Below the pieces are notes generated by a model. It saw only the letters and a list, made by a program, of their open reading frames with translations, searched no databases and had not been told where the DNA came from. Below, in pieces: positions 37,510 through 45,162 of a stretch of DNA of 64,000 bases. The position numbers and the translations under genes are program-made. The stretch's first letter is position 1, and the number at the start of each line of letters is the position of its first letter. This DNA comes from Legionellaceae bacterium (lineage in GTDB: Bacteria; Pseudomonadota; Gammaproteobacteria; Legionellales; Legionellaceae). The stretch is taken from assembly GCA_030696305.1 (NCBI GenBank), contig JAUYSP010000003.1:29415-93414 (forward strand), given 5' to 3'.

Positions 37510-37513
37510 ACCC
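37356..37513. repeat. Inverted-repeat element inserted in a reading frame
   Basis: A 158-bp element bounded by 19-bp terminal inverted repeats: GGGTCTTTTGACAATTCAT at the left and, on the other strand, GGGTCTATTGACAATTCAT at the right (one mismatch). A second inner pair, CTTGTCCGCGGGATC (from 37398) and GATCCCGCGGACAAG (to 37478), makes a long cruciform. Copies of the same end occur at 57646 and 63931. No transposase is encoded, so it behaves like a MITE. It is open in the reading frame of the host gene. Confidence 0.85.
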
Positions 37514-37610
37514 TAAGCTTATTCAACGGAATGGCTATTTTTGTAAGGAATATACGAACACTAATGTGCGTTTAATTAAATGATGATATAGAGTTATTGT
37601 TAATCAGAAG

Positions 37611-37732
37611 TTTCTGTTATCCATAAATCTATTCGATCAATTAATAACAGAAATTTAATACCATTTTTACTTAAAATCAATGAGGATGTTCTTCTCTGCG
37701 TTATAATATAAGAGCAAAGAACAACCTCATTA
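37611..37732. other. Two successive inverted repeats in a non-coding gap
   Basis: TTTCTGTTAT (37611-37620) pairs with ATAACAGAAA (37644-37653). Further on, ATGAGGATGTTCTT (from 37680) pairs with AAGAACAACCTCAT (to 37730), with loops of about 23-25 nt. They lie downstream of two convergent genes and could be terminators or a small structured RNA. I see no open reading frame in this 258-bp gap. Confidence 0.4.
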
Positions 37733-37767
37733 ATCACGCCATCCTTGGCATTATAATGTTAGGTAAA

Positions 37768-38175
37768 TCAATGCCCAAGAGTGTAAGTTACTTGGCCAGG
37801 CATGCGAGAAACGCCAACTGCGTATTCATCATTAGTTGAATGATCTACATGAGAACAAATAAGGAGTTCATTAGTTAAGTTGAAATTAAGATGAACTGTC
37901 TTCATTGGCAAGCTGATTGTGTGGAAAATAAATTCGCCTGTCATTGGTGTATTGGCATTGCTACCATTAACTACAAAGGATCTCTCGGATTTGCTATCAA
38001 GCGATTGAAGTCCTGACGGCTGAATTTCAGCACCATTTAATTTAATGGTCGAAATCATTAAATTATCTTGTAAATTGTTTTTAACATTAATTTGAAAACC
38101 ATCACAAGGCGTTGCAGCATTTGCAATATTAAGAACTAAAAAAGAAGAGGCTAATACTAATTGAATTTTTTTCAT
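37768..38175 (-). CDS. Small secreted protein of unknown function
   Basis: A 135-aa protein with a clear signal peptide (MKKIQLVLASSFLVLNIANA, cleavage after ANA). The mature ~115 residues look beta-rich and carry two cysteines (PCDGFQINVKNNL and LLICSHVDHS), which may form a disulfide in the periplasm or outside the cell. I do not recognise the family. It stands alone between the inverted-repeat-bearing gap and the IS4-type transposase. Confidence 0.65.
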   Translation of the reverse strand: MKKIQLVLASSFLVLNIANAATPCDGFQINVKNNLQDNLMISTIKLNGAEIQPSGLQSLDSKSERSFVVNGSNANTPMTGEFIFHTISLPMKTVHLNFNLTNELLICSHVDHSTNDEYAVGVSRMPGQVTYTLGH

Positions 38176-38283
38176 AAATACCTAATTTTTATTTGTTTAC
38201 TTTTAAACCATTATTGGATAATAAAGAACAAATATAAGTGCATCATATCGTCATTCCTGTCCAAGGTCAAGCAATAATTAAAA

Positions 38284-39520
38284 TTGACTAAAATTTTTTA
38301 TCACCTTGATTTTTATAATTATTTTTACTCTATACGCGACAAAAATTTCATACCACACATCCAGCTGTTTGTAGACCCAATGGTGTAGAGAAAACTTTAC
38401 GCATACAAGCAGTAAATGCATCATACTTATATGATATATTTGCAAGTGCATCAACAAGATAGTCCAGTCCATATCGAAACAAACTGACTTCGGGGCGACC
38501 ATGTTTTTTAATCTTAATTGCACGCTGCTCATGCCTCCACTCTCCTGTTTTATGCGCCCAACAAAAGGCCACTGCTAGTAAAGCGATCAGTTTTTTAATA
38601 CGATCTCGACTAATAATATGAGTGTCTTCAAAATTAAAACCGCGGCCTTTAAAACAAGAAAACAACGTTTCTATTTCCCAGCGAAAGGCATACTTAGTTA
38701 TCAGGTTACCGGGTATGTCGTTACTTGCAATAATTAACAATTCACCATCTGGCAGTTTCATTGCTTCGATGTAAACAGTTTGCCCTGTTATTTTTCTTTC
38801 GCCATATAGAGCCAGGAATTCTGTCGGTTTTAAGCCACGAAATAATGTTTTTACAGGAACCGTCGGACCACGTGAATCCGTTGTCAATAGGTTCTTTTTT
38901 ATCCTCATGTAGAATGTAATCCGTTGATTATTAAGCCACTCAAACCATTTTTCACCAATGAACTCTCGATCGCCGAGCAGACCTGCTATGCAATCCTTTC
39001 CAAATTTATCGATAAATTTTTGCACAATATCAATTCGCTCCTGGGTATCAGAATTACCTCTTTTATTAAGTAACTCCCAATATAAAGGAATAGCTATTCC
39101 TTTGAATACGACGGCTAAGGTCAAGATATTAATGTCTGATTTACCCCATTGCCAATTTGTACGATCCATTGTTAAGTACCATTTGCCACCTGCTGCAAAA
39201 AAGAGCTTAAAAATGAATCCTGCAATCATATCAAAATCGATTGCAAAGTCGGCAAAAAAACGTTGAATTCGACGGTATCGTGATGATTGATCCGCATTGC
39301 TTGACATAGAACAGGCGATTTTATTCAGATTAACTGTCCTTGTGGAGAGCAATGACAGTAGCATTTTTACAAAACAAGTGATTCGTGCCTTGTTCCATTG
39401 AAAACTTGTGTTTAAAATATTCCGTAACTCGTTGTCATGATTCATATAACCTCCTGGTCGAACTTGAGATTATATTTATTTTTCAGCGAGTTACAAATTC
39501 ATTATAAAATTTTACGTACA
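38284..39520. mobile_element. IS4-family-like insertion sequence, approximate bounds
   Basis: The transposase gene is flanked by similar AT-rich motifs in inverted orientation: CTAAAATTTTTTATCA starting near 38287 and, on the other strand, CGTAAAATTTTATAATGA starting near 39517. These may be the terminal inverted repeats, but the match is short and I could not define target-site duplications. The bounds given are approximate. Confidence 0.4.
38348..39445 (-). CDS. IS4 family transposase
   Basis: A 365-aa DDE transposase. The catalytic Asp residues lie in YLTMDRTNWQWG and AGLLGDREFIGEKWF. The Glu lies in the IS4 YREK-like block FRWEIETLFSCFKGRGFNFE. The reading frame is intact and of full length, so the element may be active. 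The N-terminal region (SSRYRRIQRFFADF) is the usual DNA-binding part. It is inserted between a small secreted-protein gene and the gene at 39642, in the accessory stretch. Confidence 0.93.
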   Translation of the reverse strand: MNHDNELRNILNTSFQWNKARITCFVKMLLSLLSTRTVNLNKIACSMSSNADQSSRYRRIQRFFADFAIDFDMIAGFIFKLFFAAGGKWYLTMDRTNWQWGKSDINILTLAVVFKGIAIPLYWELLNKRGNSDTQERIDIVQKFIDKFGKDCIAGLLGDREFIGEKWFEWLNNQRITFYMRIKKNLLTTDSRGPTVPVKTLFRGLKPTEFLALYGERKITGQTVYIEAMKLPDGELLIIASNDIPGNLITKYAFRWEIETLFSCFKGRGFNFEDTHIISRDRIKKLIALLAVAFCWAHKTGEWRHEQRAIKIKKHGRPEVSLFRYGLDYLVDALANISYKYDAFTACMRKVFSTPLGLQTAGCVV

Positions 39521-39641
39521 GGGCTCGCAGATACACGCCATATAACTTCCTTTTCGTGATTAAAATTATATGCATTTATGATGTGCATCAGCGAGTTTCC
39601 CTCCCTTTTTAGTGTAGAGATAGCTGGATTTTCATTAACAT

Positions 39642-40214
39642 ATGCAATTTTTTAAACCCGCTCTTGAAAAACAATTGTTTCATTTTATTTGCGAACAATA
39701 TGTGAACAAACCTTTTCGACCTGCAATATATGATTATATTCGAGCAAAAAAATACGGGAATACAATTGCATCCTACGATGGTGCAGGTGAGTGTGGTCAA
39801 ATTACTGGTAGTCTTCAACAGTATCTTCTTAAAGTACATGGGATCAAAACAAATCGTTACTTAAAAGATAGATGGCATGAGTATTCTGAAAAAGAATTGA
39901 GTTGTTATGATCACATGTTTTTACGTACTTCTGATGAAAAAATCATCATAGATCCCACTTGGAAACAATTATTTTTTGCCAAATCTGGTAAAACCGATAA
40001 ATGGTTTTCAGATTACACTGAATATTTGTATTCTCTACCCCCGGTATTTATTGGAACAAGTGATATTTTAGAAAGCACGCTAGATTCTCTACATAAAGTT
40101 CGCAATACAGATCCATTACACAAAGATGATTTATGGTTACCTGACTGGTACGAGAGAACAGAACGATTGAATGATTCAAAAGAACATCATAGCAAAGAAT
40201 TTTTAGTCAAATAA
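39642..40214 (+). CDS. Putative papain-fold/transglutaminase-like protein
   Basis: A 190-aa soluble protein I cannot assign to a named family. It shows the order of a transglutaminase or papain-like thiol enzyme: Cys51 in AGECGQITGSLQQYL, at the start of a helix, His91 in YDHMFL and Asp104 in KIIIDPTWKQLFF. The spacing (40 and 13 residues) and the DHMFL...IDPTW pattern fit such a triad. No signal peptide or membrane segment is seen. It lies beside the IS4-type element and upstream of the convergent htpG, with a weak RBS. A secreted effector with protease, amidase or acyltransferase chemistry is possible; this is inference. Confidence 0.6.
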   Translation: MQFFKPALEKQLFHFICEQYVNKPFRPAIYDYIRAKKYGNTIASYDGAGECGQITGSLQQYLLKVHGIKTNRYLKDRWHEYSEKELSCYDHMFLRTSDEKIIIDPTWKQLFFAKSGKTDKWFSDYTEYLYSLPPVFIGTSDILESTLDSLHKVRNTDPLHKDDLWLPDWYERTERLNDSKEHHSKEFLVK

Positions 40215-40240
40215 CTCAGATCGTTGAAGTCGCAAATTGC

Positions 40241-40275
40241 AAAAACAGGTTAGGACTGATTGTCAGCCCTAACCT
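40241..40275 (-). terminator. Rho-independent terminator of htpG
   Basis: On the minus strand a stem AGGTTAGGGCTGA/TCAGTCCTAACCT with a short CAA loop is followed by GTTTTT. It begins 12 nt after the htpG stop codon. Confidence 0.8.
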
Positions 40276-40286
40276 AGTGCTCTATA

Positions 40287-42185
40287 TTATGATGTAATCA
40301 GTAAATCATTGATACGTCGTACGAAATCCGCAGGATTATCTAATTGACCACCTTCTGCTATGATTGCTTGTTCAAATAACATAAGCGTAAATTGTTCAAA
40401 ACGTACATCATCTTCAATGCCATGTAATCGCTTAATTAAACCATGATCTGGATTAATTTCGAAAATGGGTTTGCTCCCTGGCAATTGCTGACCTGCCGCT
40501 TGCAAAATACGTTGCATTTCTAATCCCATATCATTTTCATCGGCCACAATACAAGCAGGCGAATCAGTGAGTCGATTAGTCAGCTGCACATCTTTAACTC
40601 GGTCATTAAGAATAGACTTAATTTGTTTTAACATCGGCTCTAACGATTTTTCTTGTTCTTTTACGTGAGTTTCATCACTATCGAAATCAACTTTACCTTT
40701 CGAAATGGATTGTAATTTTTTACCTTCGTATTCAGCAAGATGCCCTGTTAACCATTCATCTATCCGATCACTTAATAATAGAACTTCAATACCTTTTTGT
40801 TTGAAAATTTCTAAATGAGGACTGTTTTTCGCTGCGTTATAACTAGAAGCAGTAATATAATAAATTTTATCCTGCTTATCTTGCATGCGCGACACATAGT
40901 CATCAAAAGAAACTGTTTGCTCTTCTGACTCACATGTTGTCGTTGTAAAACGAAGTAATTTGGCGATTACTCCACGATTTGCAAAATCTTCAACCGGACC
41001 TTCTTTCAACACTAAACCAAACTCTTTCCAGAAACGTTGATATGTTTCAGCATCGTCTGTACTCATTTTTTCCAACAGACCTAATATACGTTTGGTACAT
41101 GCGGTTCGAATACTCTCAACTTGTTTGTTGTCTTGTAAAATTTCTCGTGAAACATTTAACGGCAGATCACTCGCATCAACAATACCTTTAATAAAACGCA
41201 AATAACGAGGTAAAAATTGTGCAGCATCATCCATAATAAAAACACGTTTTACATATAATTTTAATCCATGTTTAACTTCATGCTGCCACAAATCATAGGG
41301 AGCGTGCGAAGGAACATACAATAAACTGATGTAATCATGCTTCCCTTCGACATGATTATGTGTCCAGCATAATGGATCTTGGTAATCATTAGAAATATGT
41401 TTATATAATGCTTTATAATCATCATCAGAAATTTCAGATTTTTGCATTGTCCACAATGCAGTTGCTTTGTTAACCGCTTCAAATTTAATTTCTTTTTCTT
41501 CTTTTTCTACATTTTTTTCTGAATCTTCATCAACATGTTGTTCTAATCCTTTCATGACGATAGGCCAAGAAATATGATCTGAATATTTAGTTATAATGTT
41601 ACGGATACGCCAATCACTGAGAAACTCTTCTGCATCCGATTTAATATGTAAGGTAATCTGAGTACCACGAGTTTCCTTTTTAGTCGCTTCAATAGTGAAC
41701 TCGCCCTCTCCTTTTGATTCCCAAATAATCGCGCTATCAACTGGTTGAGCAGCCTTTCGACTAATCAGGGTAACTTTATCAGCTACGATAAATGCAGAGT
41801 AAAAGCCAACGCCAAATTGTCCGATAAGACCTGAGTCTTTAGCTTGCTCGCCCGTTAGATGGCTAAGAAATTCTTCTGTGCCTGATTTTGCAATAGTACC
41901 TAAGTTTTCAACGGCTTCATCCCAAGTCAAACCAATGCCGTTATCAGAAATAGTCAACGTTTTTAATTTTTCATTGAATTCAACAGTGATACGTAAATCC
42001 GAATCATTTTCATATAAACTAGCATCTGAAAGCGCTAAAAAGCGTAATTTATCCAGCGCATCTGAAGCATTTGATATCAATTCACGCAAAAATATTTCTT
42101 TATTACTGTAGAGTGAATGAACAACAAGATGCAACATTTTTTTAACTTCCGTTTGAAAGCCCATGGTTTGTTGTTTTTTTACCAT
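40287..42185 (-). CDS. htpG: HtpG, bacterial Hsp90 chaperone
   Basis: A 632-aa ATP-dependent chaperone. The GHKL ATPase domain shows [36 protein letters not shown] and [17 protein letters not shown]. The middle domain has [20 protein letters not shown] and [16 protein letters not shown], and the C-terminal dimerisation domain ends [14 protein letters not shown]. The frame is open upstream to 42338, but those codons run through the promoter and a hairpin repeat. The ATG at 42185 has GGAG ahead of it and gives [14 protein letters not shown], the family start. It is driven by the heat-shock-type promoter at 42224-42251. Confidence 0.97.
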   Translation of the reverse strand: MVKKQQTMGFQTEVKKMLHLVVHSLYSNKEIFLRELISNASDALDKLRFLALSDASLYENDSDLRITVEFNEKLKTLTISDNGIGLTWDEAVENLGTIAKSGTEEFLSHLTGEQAKDSGLIGQFGVGFYSAFIVADKVTLISRKAAQPVDSAIIWESKGEGEFTIEATKKETRGTQITLHIKSDAEEFLSDWRIRNIITKYSDHISWPIVMKGLEQHVDEDSEKNVEKEEKEIKFEAVNKATALWTMQKSEISDDDYKALYKHISNDYQDPLCWTHNHVEGKHDYISLLYVPSHAPYDLWQHEVKHGLKLYVKRVFIMDDAAQFLPRYLRFIKGIVDASDLPLNVSREILQDNKQVESIRTACTKRILGLLEKMSTDDAETYQRFWKEFGLVLKEGPVEDFANRGVIAKLLRFTTTTCESEEQTVSFDDYVSRMQDKQDKIYYITASSYNAAKNSPHLEIFKQKGIEVLLLSDRIDEWLTGHLAEYEGKKLQSISKGKVDFDSDETHVKEQEKSLEPMLKQIKSILNDRVKDVQLTNRLTDSPACIVADENDMGLEMQRILQAAGQQLPGSKPIFEINPDHGLIKRLHGIEDDVRFEQFTLMLFEQAIIAEGGQLDNPADFVRRINDLLITS

Positions 42186-42223
42186 TGCTAAATCTCCGAT
42201 ATTAATGGTTAAGGATGTTATGT

Positions 42224-42251
42224 ATATGGGGGTTGATGGTCGAATTTCAAG
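42224..42251 (-). promoter_or_regulatory. Sigma32-type heat-shock promoter of htpG
   Basis: On the minus strand CTTGAAA (42251-42245) and CCCCATAT (42231-42224) are separated by 13 nt, a near-perfect match to the sigma32 consensus. It lies about 39 nt upstream of the htpG start codon. Confidence 0.88.
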
Positions 42252-42305
42252 AGAGCGATTGAAAAATTTCAATTCACGAACTAACAAAGGGGTGGGAGGA
42301 TTGTT

Positions 42306-42332
42306 TCGTCGCTGCGCTTCGCGCAACGACGA
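42306..42332. repeat. Dispersed hairpin repeat upstream of htpG
   Basis: TCGTCG at 42306 pairs with CGACGA ending at 42332, enclosing CTGCGCTTCGCGCAA. Together with the adjoining GATTGCAAAATC and GGATTGTTTCG it belongs to the same TTGCGAGCG...GAAGCAATCC family as the inner hairpin at 7643-7728. It sits between lpd and the htpG promoter. Confidence 0.6.
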
Positions 42333-42393
42333 TTGCAAAATCGTGTTGTATGATACACTGTCTTTATGTGTCTACGAACCCGATATTATATTT

Positions 42394-43824
42394 TTACTTT
42401 TCTTCTTTCTTTTTCTTCGGCATATATAAATCGGTGATCGTGCCTTCGAAAATTTCAGATGCCAAAGCAACGGTTTCTGATAAGGTTGGGTGTGGGTGAA
42501 TAGTCAAGGCAATATCTTCCACATCACAGCACATTTCAATAGCTAATGAAGTTTCAGCAATTAATTCGCCTGCATTTACGCCAACAATACCAGCCCCTAA
42601 AATACGCTTGCTTTCTGGACAAAAAATTAATTTTGTCATTCCTTCTTCACGTCCCATGCTTAACGCACGACCGCTAGCTATCCAAGGAAAAACTGCTTTT
42701 TCGTATGCTACACCGCTTGACTTAGCTTCTTTTTCTGTTAAACCAGTCCAAGCCAATTCAGGATCAGTATATGCAACACTGGGAATACACTTCGGATCAA
42801 AGAAATGTTTTTTACCAGCAATTACTTCCGCTGCAACTTTTCCTTCTGGAATCGCTTTATGCGCTAGCATGGGCTGACCAACTACGTCACCAATTGCAAA
42901 AATATGCGAAACATTAGTGCGCATTTGCTTGTCAACCGCAATAAATCCACGCTCATCTACTTTAACGCCAGCCTTTTCAGCCGCAATAGTATTGCCATTT
43001 GGTTTGCGACCAACGGCAACTAAAACTTGTTGGTAACAAGCTGGTTTATCCGTTGCATGCTCACCTTCCATTGAAACATAAATACCATCAGATTTAGCTT
43101 CGACGCCAGTAACTTTAGTTTTTAATTTAAATTGTACGCCTTTTTTAGTCATGCGTTTTTGTAACACATTAACCAAATCTGCGTCAGCTCCAGGTATAAG
43201 TTGATCCATAAATTCAACCACGGTCACTTCTACACCAAGTGCTGAATAAACAGTTGCCATTTCAAGTCCAATAATTCCGCCGCCAAGAACCAGCAAGTTG
43301 CCTTTAATATCAGCTAACTCAAGCGCGCCAGTGGAGCTGAAAATACGTTTGTCTTCAGGAATAAAGGATAAATTAACCGATTCACTTCCCACAGCAATAA
43401 TCGCATGTTCAAAATCAATCTTTACAGTACCGTCTTTGCCTTCAACAGTGACTTGATGTGAACCTGCAAATGATGCTTTTCCAACGACGACTTCTACTTT
43501 TCGTTGTTTAGCTAACGCATTCAAACCACCTGTTAGTTTTTTCACAATACCGTTTTTCCAACCAACCATTTTTTGGCTATCTAAGGTCGGTTTACCAAAC
43601 TCGATTCCTTGGCCAGAAACTTCGTGTGATTCGTCTAGTACTTTTGCAATATGTAACAAGGCTTTAGATGGAATACAACCGACGTTTAGGCATACGCCAC
43701 CTAGTGATTCGTATTGATTCACTAAAACAACATTTAATCCTAAATCAGCTGCACGAAAAGCAGCTGTATAACCACCAGGTCCGGCACCAAGTACCACTAC
43801 GTTTGTTTTTATTTGTTTTTCCAT
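42394..43824 (-). CDS. lpdA: Dihydrolipoyl dehydrogenase (E3)
   Basis: A 476-aa flavoprotein that reoxidises dihydrolipoyl groups of the pyruvate (and often 2-oxoglutarate) dehydrogenase complex with NAD. The FAD site is VVVLGAGPGGYTAAFRAADL, the redox disulfide Cys45-Cys50 lies in GGVCLNVGCIPSK, the NAD site in LLVLGGGIIGLEMATVYSAL and the C-terminal His-Glu pair in IHPHPTLSE. It ends in an unusual charged tail (MPKKKKEEK). It is the third gene of the aceE-aceF-lpd operon, 23 nt after aceF. Confidence 0.97.
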   Translation of the reverse strand: MEKQIKTNVVVLGAGPGGYTAAFRAADLGLNVVLVNQYESLGGVCLNVGCIPSKALLHIAKVLDESHEVSGQGIEFGKPTLDSQKMVGWKNGIVKKLTGGLNALAKQRKVEVVVGKASFAGSHQVTVEGKDGTVKIDFEHAIIAVGSESVNLSFIPEDKRIFSSTGALELADIKGNLLVLGGGIIGLEMATVYSALGVEVTVVEFMDQLIPGADADLVNVLQKRMTKKGVQFKLKTKVTGVEAKSDGIYVSMEGEHATDKPACYQQVLVAVGRKPNGNTIAAEKAGVKVDERGFIAVDKQMRTNVSHIFAIGDVVGQPMLAHKAIPEGKVAAEVIAGKKHFFDPKCIPSVAYTDPELAWTGLTEKEAKSSGVAYEKAVFPWIASGRALSMGREEGMTKLIFCPESKRILGAGIVGVNAGELIAETSLAIEMCCDVEDIALTIHPHPTLSETVALASEIFEGTITDLYMPKKKKEEK

Positions 43825-43847
43825 GAAAAAATGCCTCTTCAGAGTTT

Positions 43848-45149
43848 CTATAATAAAATTCGTCTTAAATCACTGAGCCCATCACTGATATAACGAGTAA
43901 AGCGAGCCGCTTCTGCACCATCAATTACGCGGTGATCATATGATAAAGACAAAGGTAATATTAAGCGCGGTACAAAAGTACCATCTTGGTATATTGGTTG
44001 TATGGTTGCTTTTGACAATCCAAGAATTGCAACTTCCGGGCTATTTACAATAGGTGTAAACGCATGACCACCTATCCCACCTAGACTTGAAATAGTAAAG
44101 CTTCCGCCTGACATGTCGGCCGGCATTAAGCCCTTTTCTCGTGCTTTGCTACTTAATCGTCCCATTTCAGCCGCAATTGCACCAACTGACAAATGGTTAA
44201 CATCTTTAACAACTGGAACAACTAAGCCATTAGGTGTTTCTGCCGCAATACCAATATTATAATATTTTTTTAAAATGATATGCTCACCAGAAGGATCAAG
44301 TGAACTATTAAACTGAGGAAAAACCTGCAATGCTTTAGAAACAACTTTACATACAAAAGCAAGTATAGTGAGTTTGTAAGCAGGATCTTTCGCTCCTGCT
44401 ATTTCTGCTTTGCGAAATGCTTCCAGTTCAGTGATATCTGCCGTATCAAATTGAGTAACATGGGGAATGGTCAGCCATGATTGATGCACGCCAGATCCTG
44501 TTAACCGCTTGATTTTATTCAAGGGTTTATTCTCAATATCACCAAATTTACTAAAATCAATTACTTTCGCTTGAGGTAGAGCAAACCCAGCACCGCTAGG
44601 TTGTTCAGTTAATCTACGTTTTACATATTGTTCAACATCTTCTTTACTTACACGAGATTTTCGTCCGCTACCTGACACATCCGATAACCTAACGCCTAGC
44701 GCATGGGCTAAGCGACGAGCAGCAGGGCCTGCAGGAACAACCACTTCATCCTGAGCGCTTTCTTTGACGCTGGCCTCTGTGGTAACTGTTGAAACAGACG
44801 ACGTCTGACTTATTGGAGCAGCATTTAGCTCAGATTTGGCCTCTTCTGTTGGTTTCTCAACTTTTTCTTCTTTTGCAGGCGTATTCGATTCACCCTGAGC
44901 ATTATCGTTTGATGGTGTGTACATCAAAATAATATCGCCCTCTGAAACTTTATCACCTAGTTTAATATTTAAAGAAGATACAACACCTGCGACAGGTGAA
45001 GGTATTTCCATCGTTGCTTTGTCTGACTCTAATGTCACCAAAGGTGTTTCTTTTTCTATTGTATCGCCTGGTTTTACGAGTAGCTCAATAACATCTACTC
45101 CGGATGCGCCACCAATATCAGGTATTATAATTGTTTGCAAAGCAGTCAT
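43848..45149 (-). CDS. aceF: Dihydrolipoamide acetyltransferase E2 of pyruvate dehydrogenase
   Basis: A 433-aa E2 core protein. One N-terminal lipoyl domain (lipoyl-Lys in TLESDKATMEIPSP) is followed by a Glu/Pro/Ser-rich linker (about 85-140), a peripheral subunit-binding domain (PAARRLAHALGVRLSDVSGS) and the catalytic acetyltransferase domain, with the active-site motif LSYDHRVIDGAEAARFTRY. Many gammaproteobacterial AceF proteins have two or three lipoyl domains. This one has a single copy, which makes it short. The gene lies 13 nt after aceE. Confidence 0.96.
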   Translation of the reverse strand: MTALQTIIIPDIGGASGVDVIELLVKPGDTIEKETPLVTLESDKATMEIPSPVAGVVSSLNIKLGDKVSEGDIILMYTPSNDNAQGESNTPAKEEKVEKPTEEAKSELNAAPISQTSSVSTVTTEASVKESAQDEVVVPAGPAARRLAHALGVRLSDVSGSGRKSRVSKEDVEQYVKRRLTEQPSGAGFALPQAKVIDFSKFGDIENKPLNKIKRLTGSGVHQSWLTIPHVTQFDTADITELEAFRKAEIAGAKDPAYKLTILAFVCKVVSKALQVFPQFNSSLDPSGEHIILKKYYNIGIAAETPNGLVVPVVKDVNHLSVGAIAAEMGRLSSKAREKGLMPADMSGGSFTISSLGGIGGHAFTPIVNSPEVAILGLSKATIQPIYQDGTFVPRLILPLSLSYDHRVIDGAEAARFTRYISDGLSDLRRILL

Positions 45150-45162
45150 ATGCTCCTCTCGC

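Noticed and set aside
42186..42338. N-terminal extension of HtpG
   Set aside because: The codons run through the sigma32 promoter and a hairpin repeat. The conserved start at 42185 has its own RBS.
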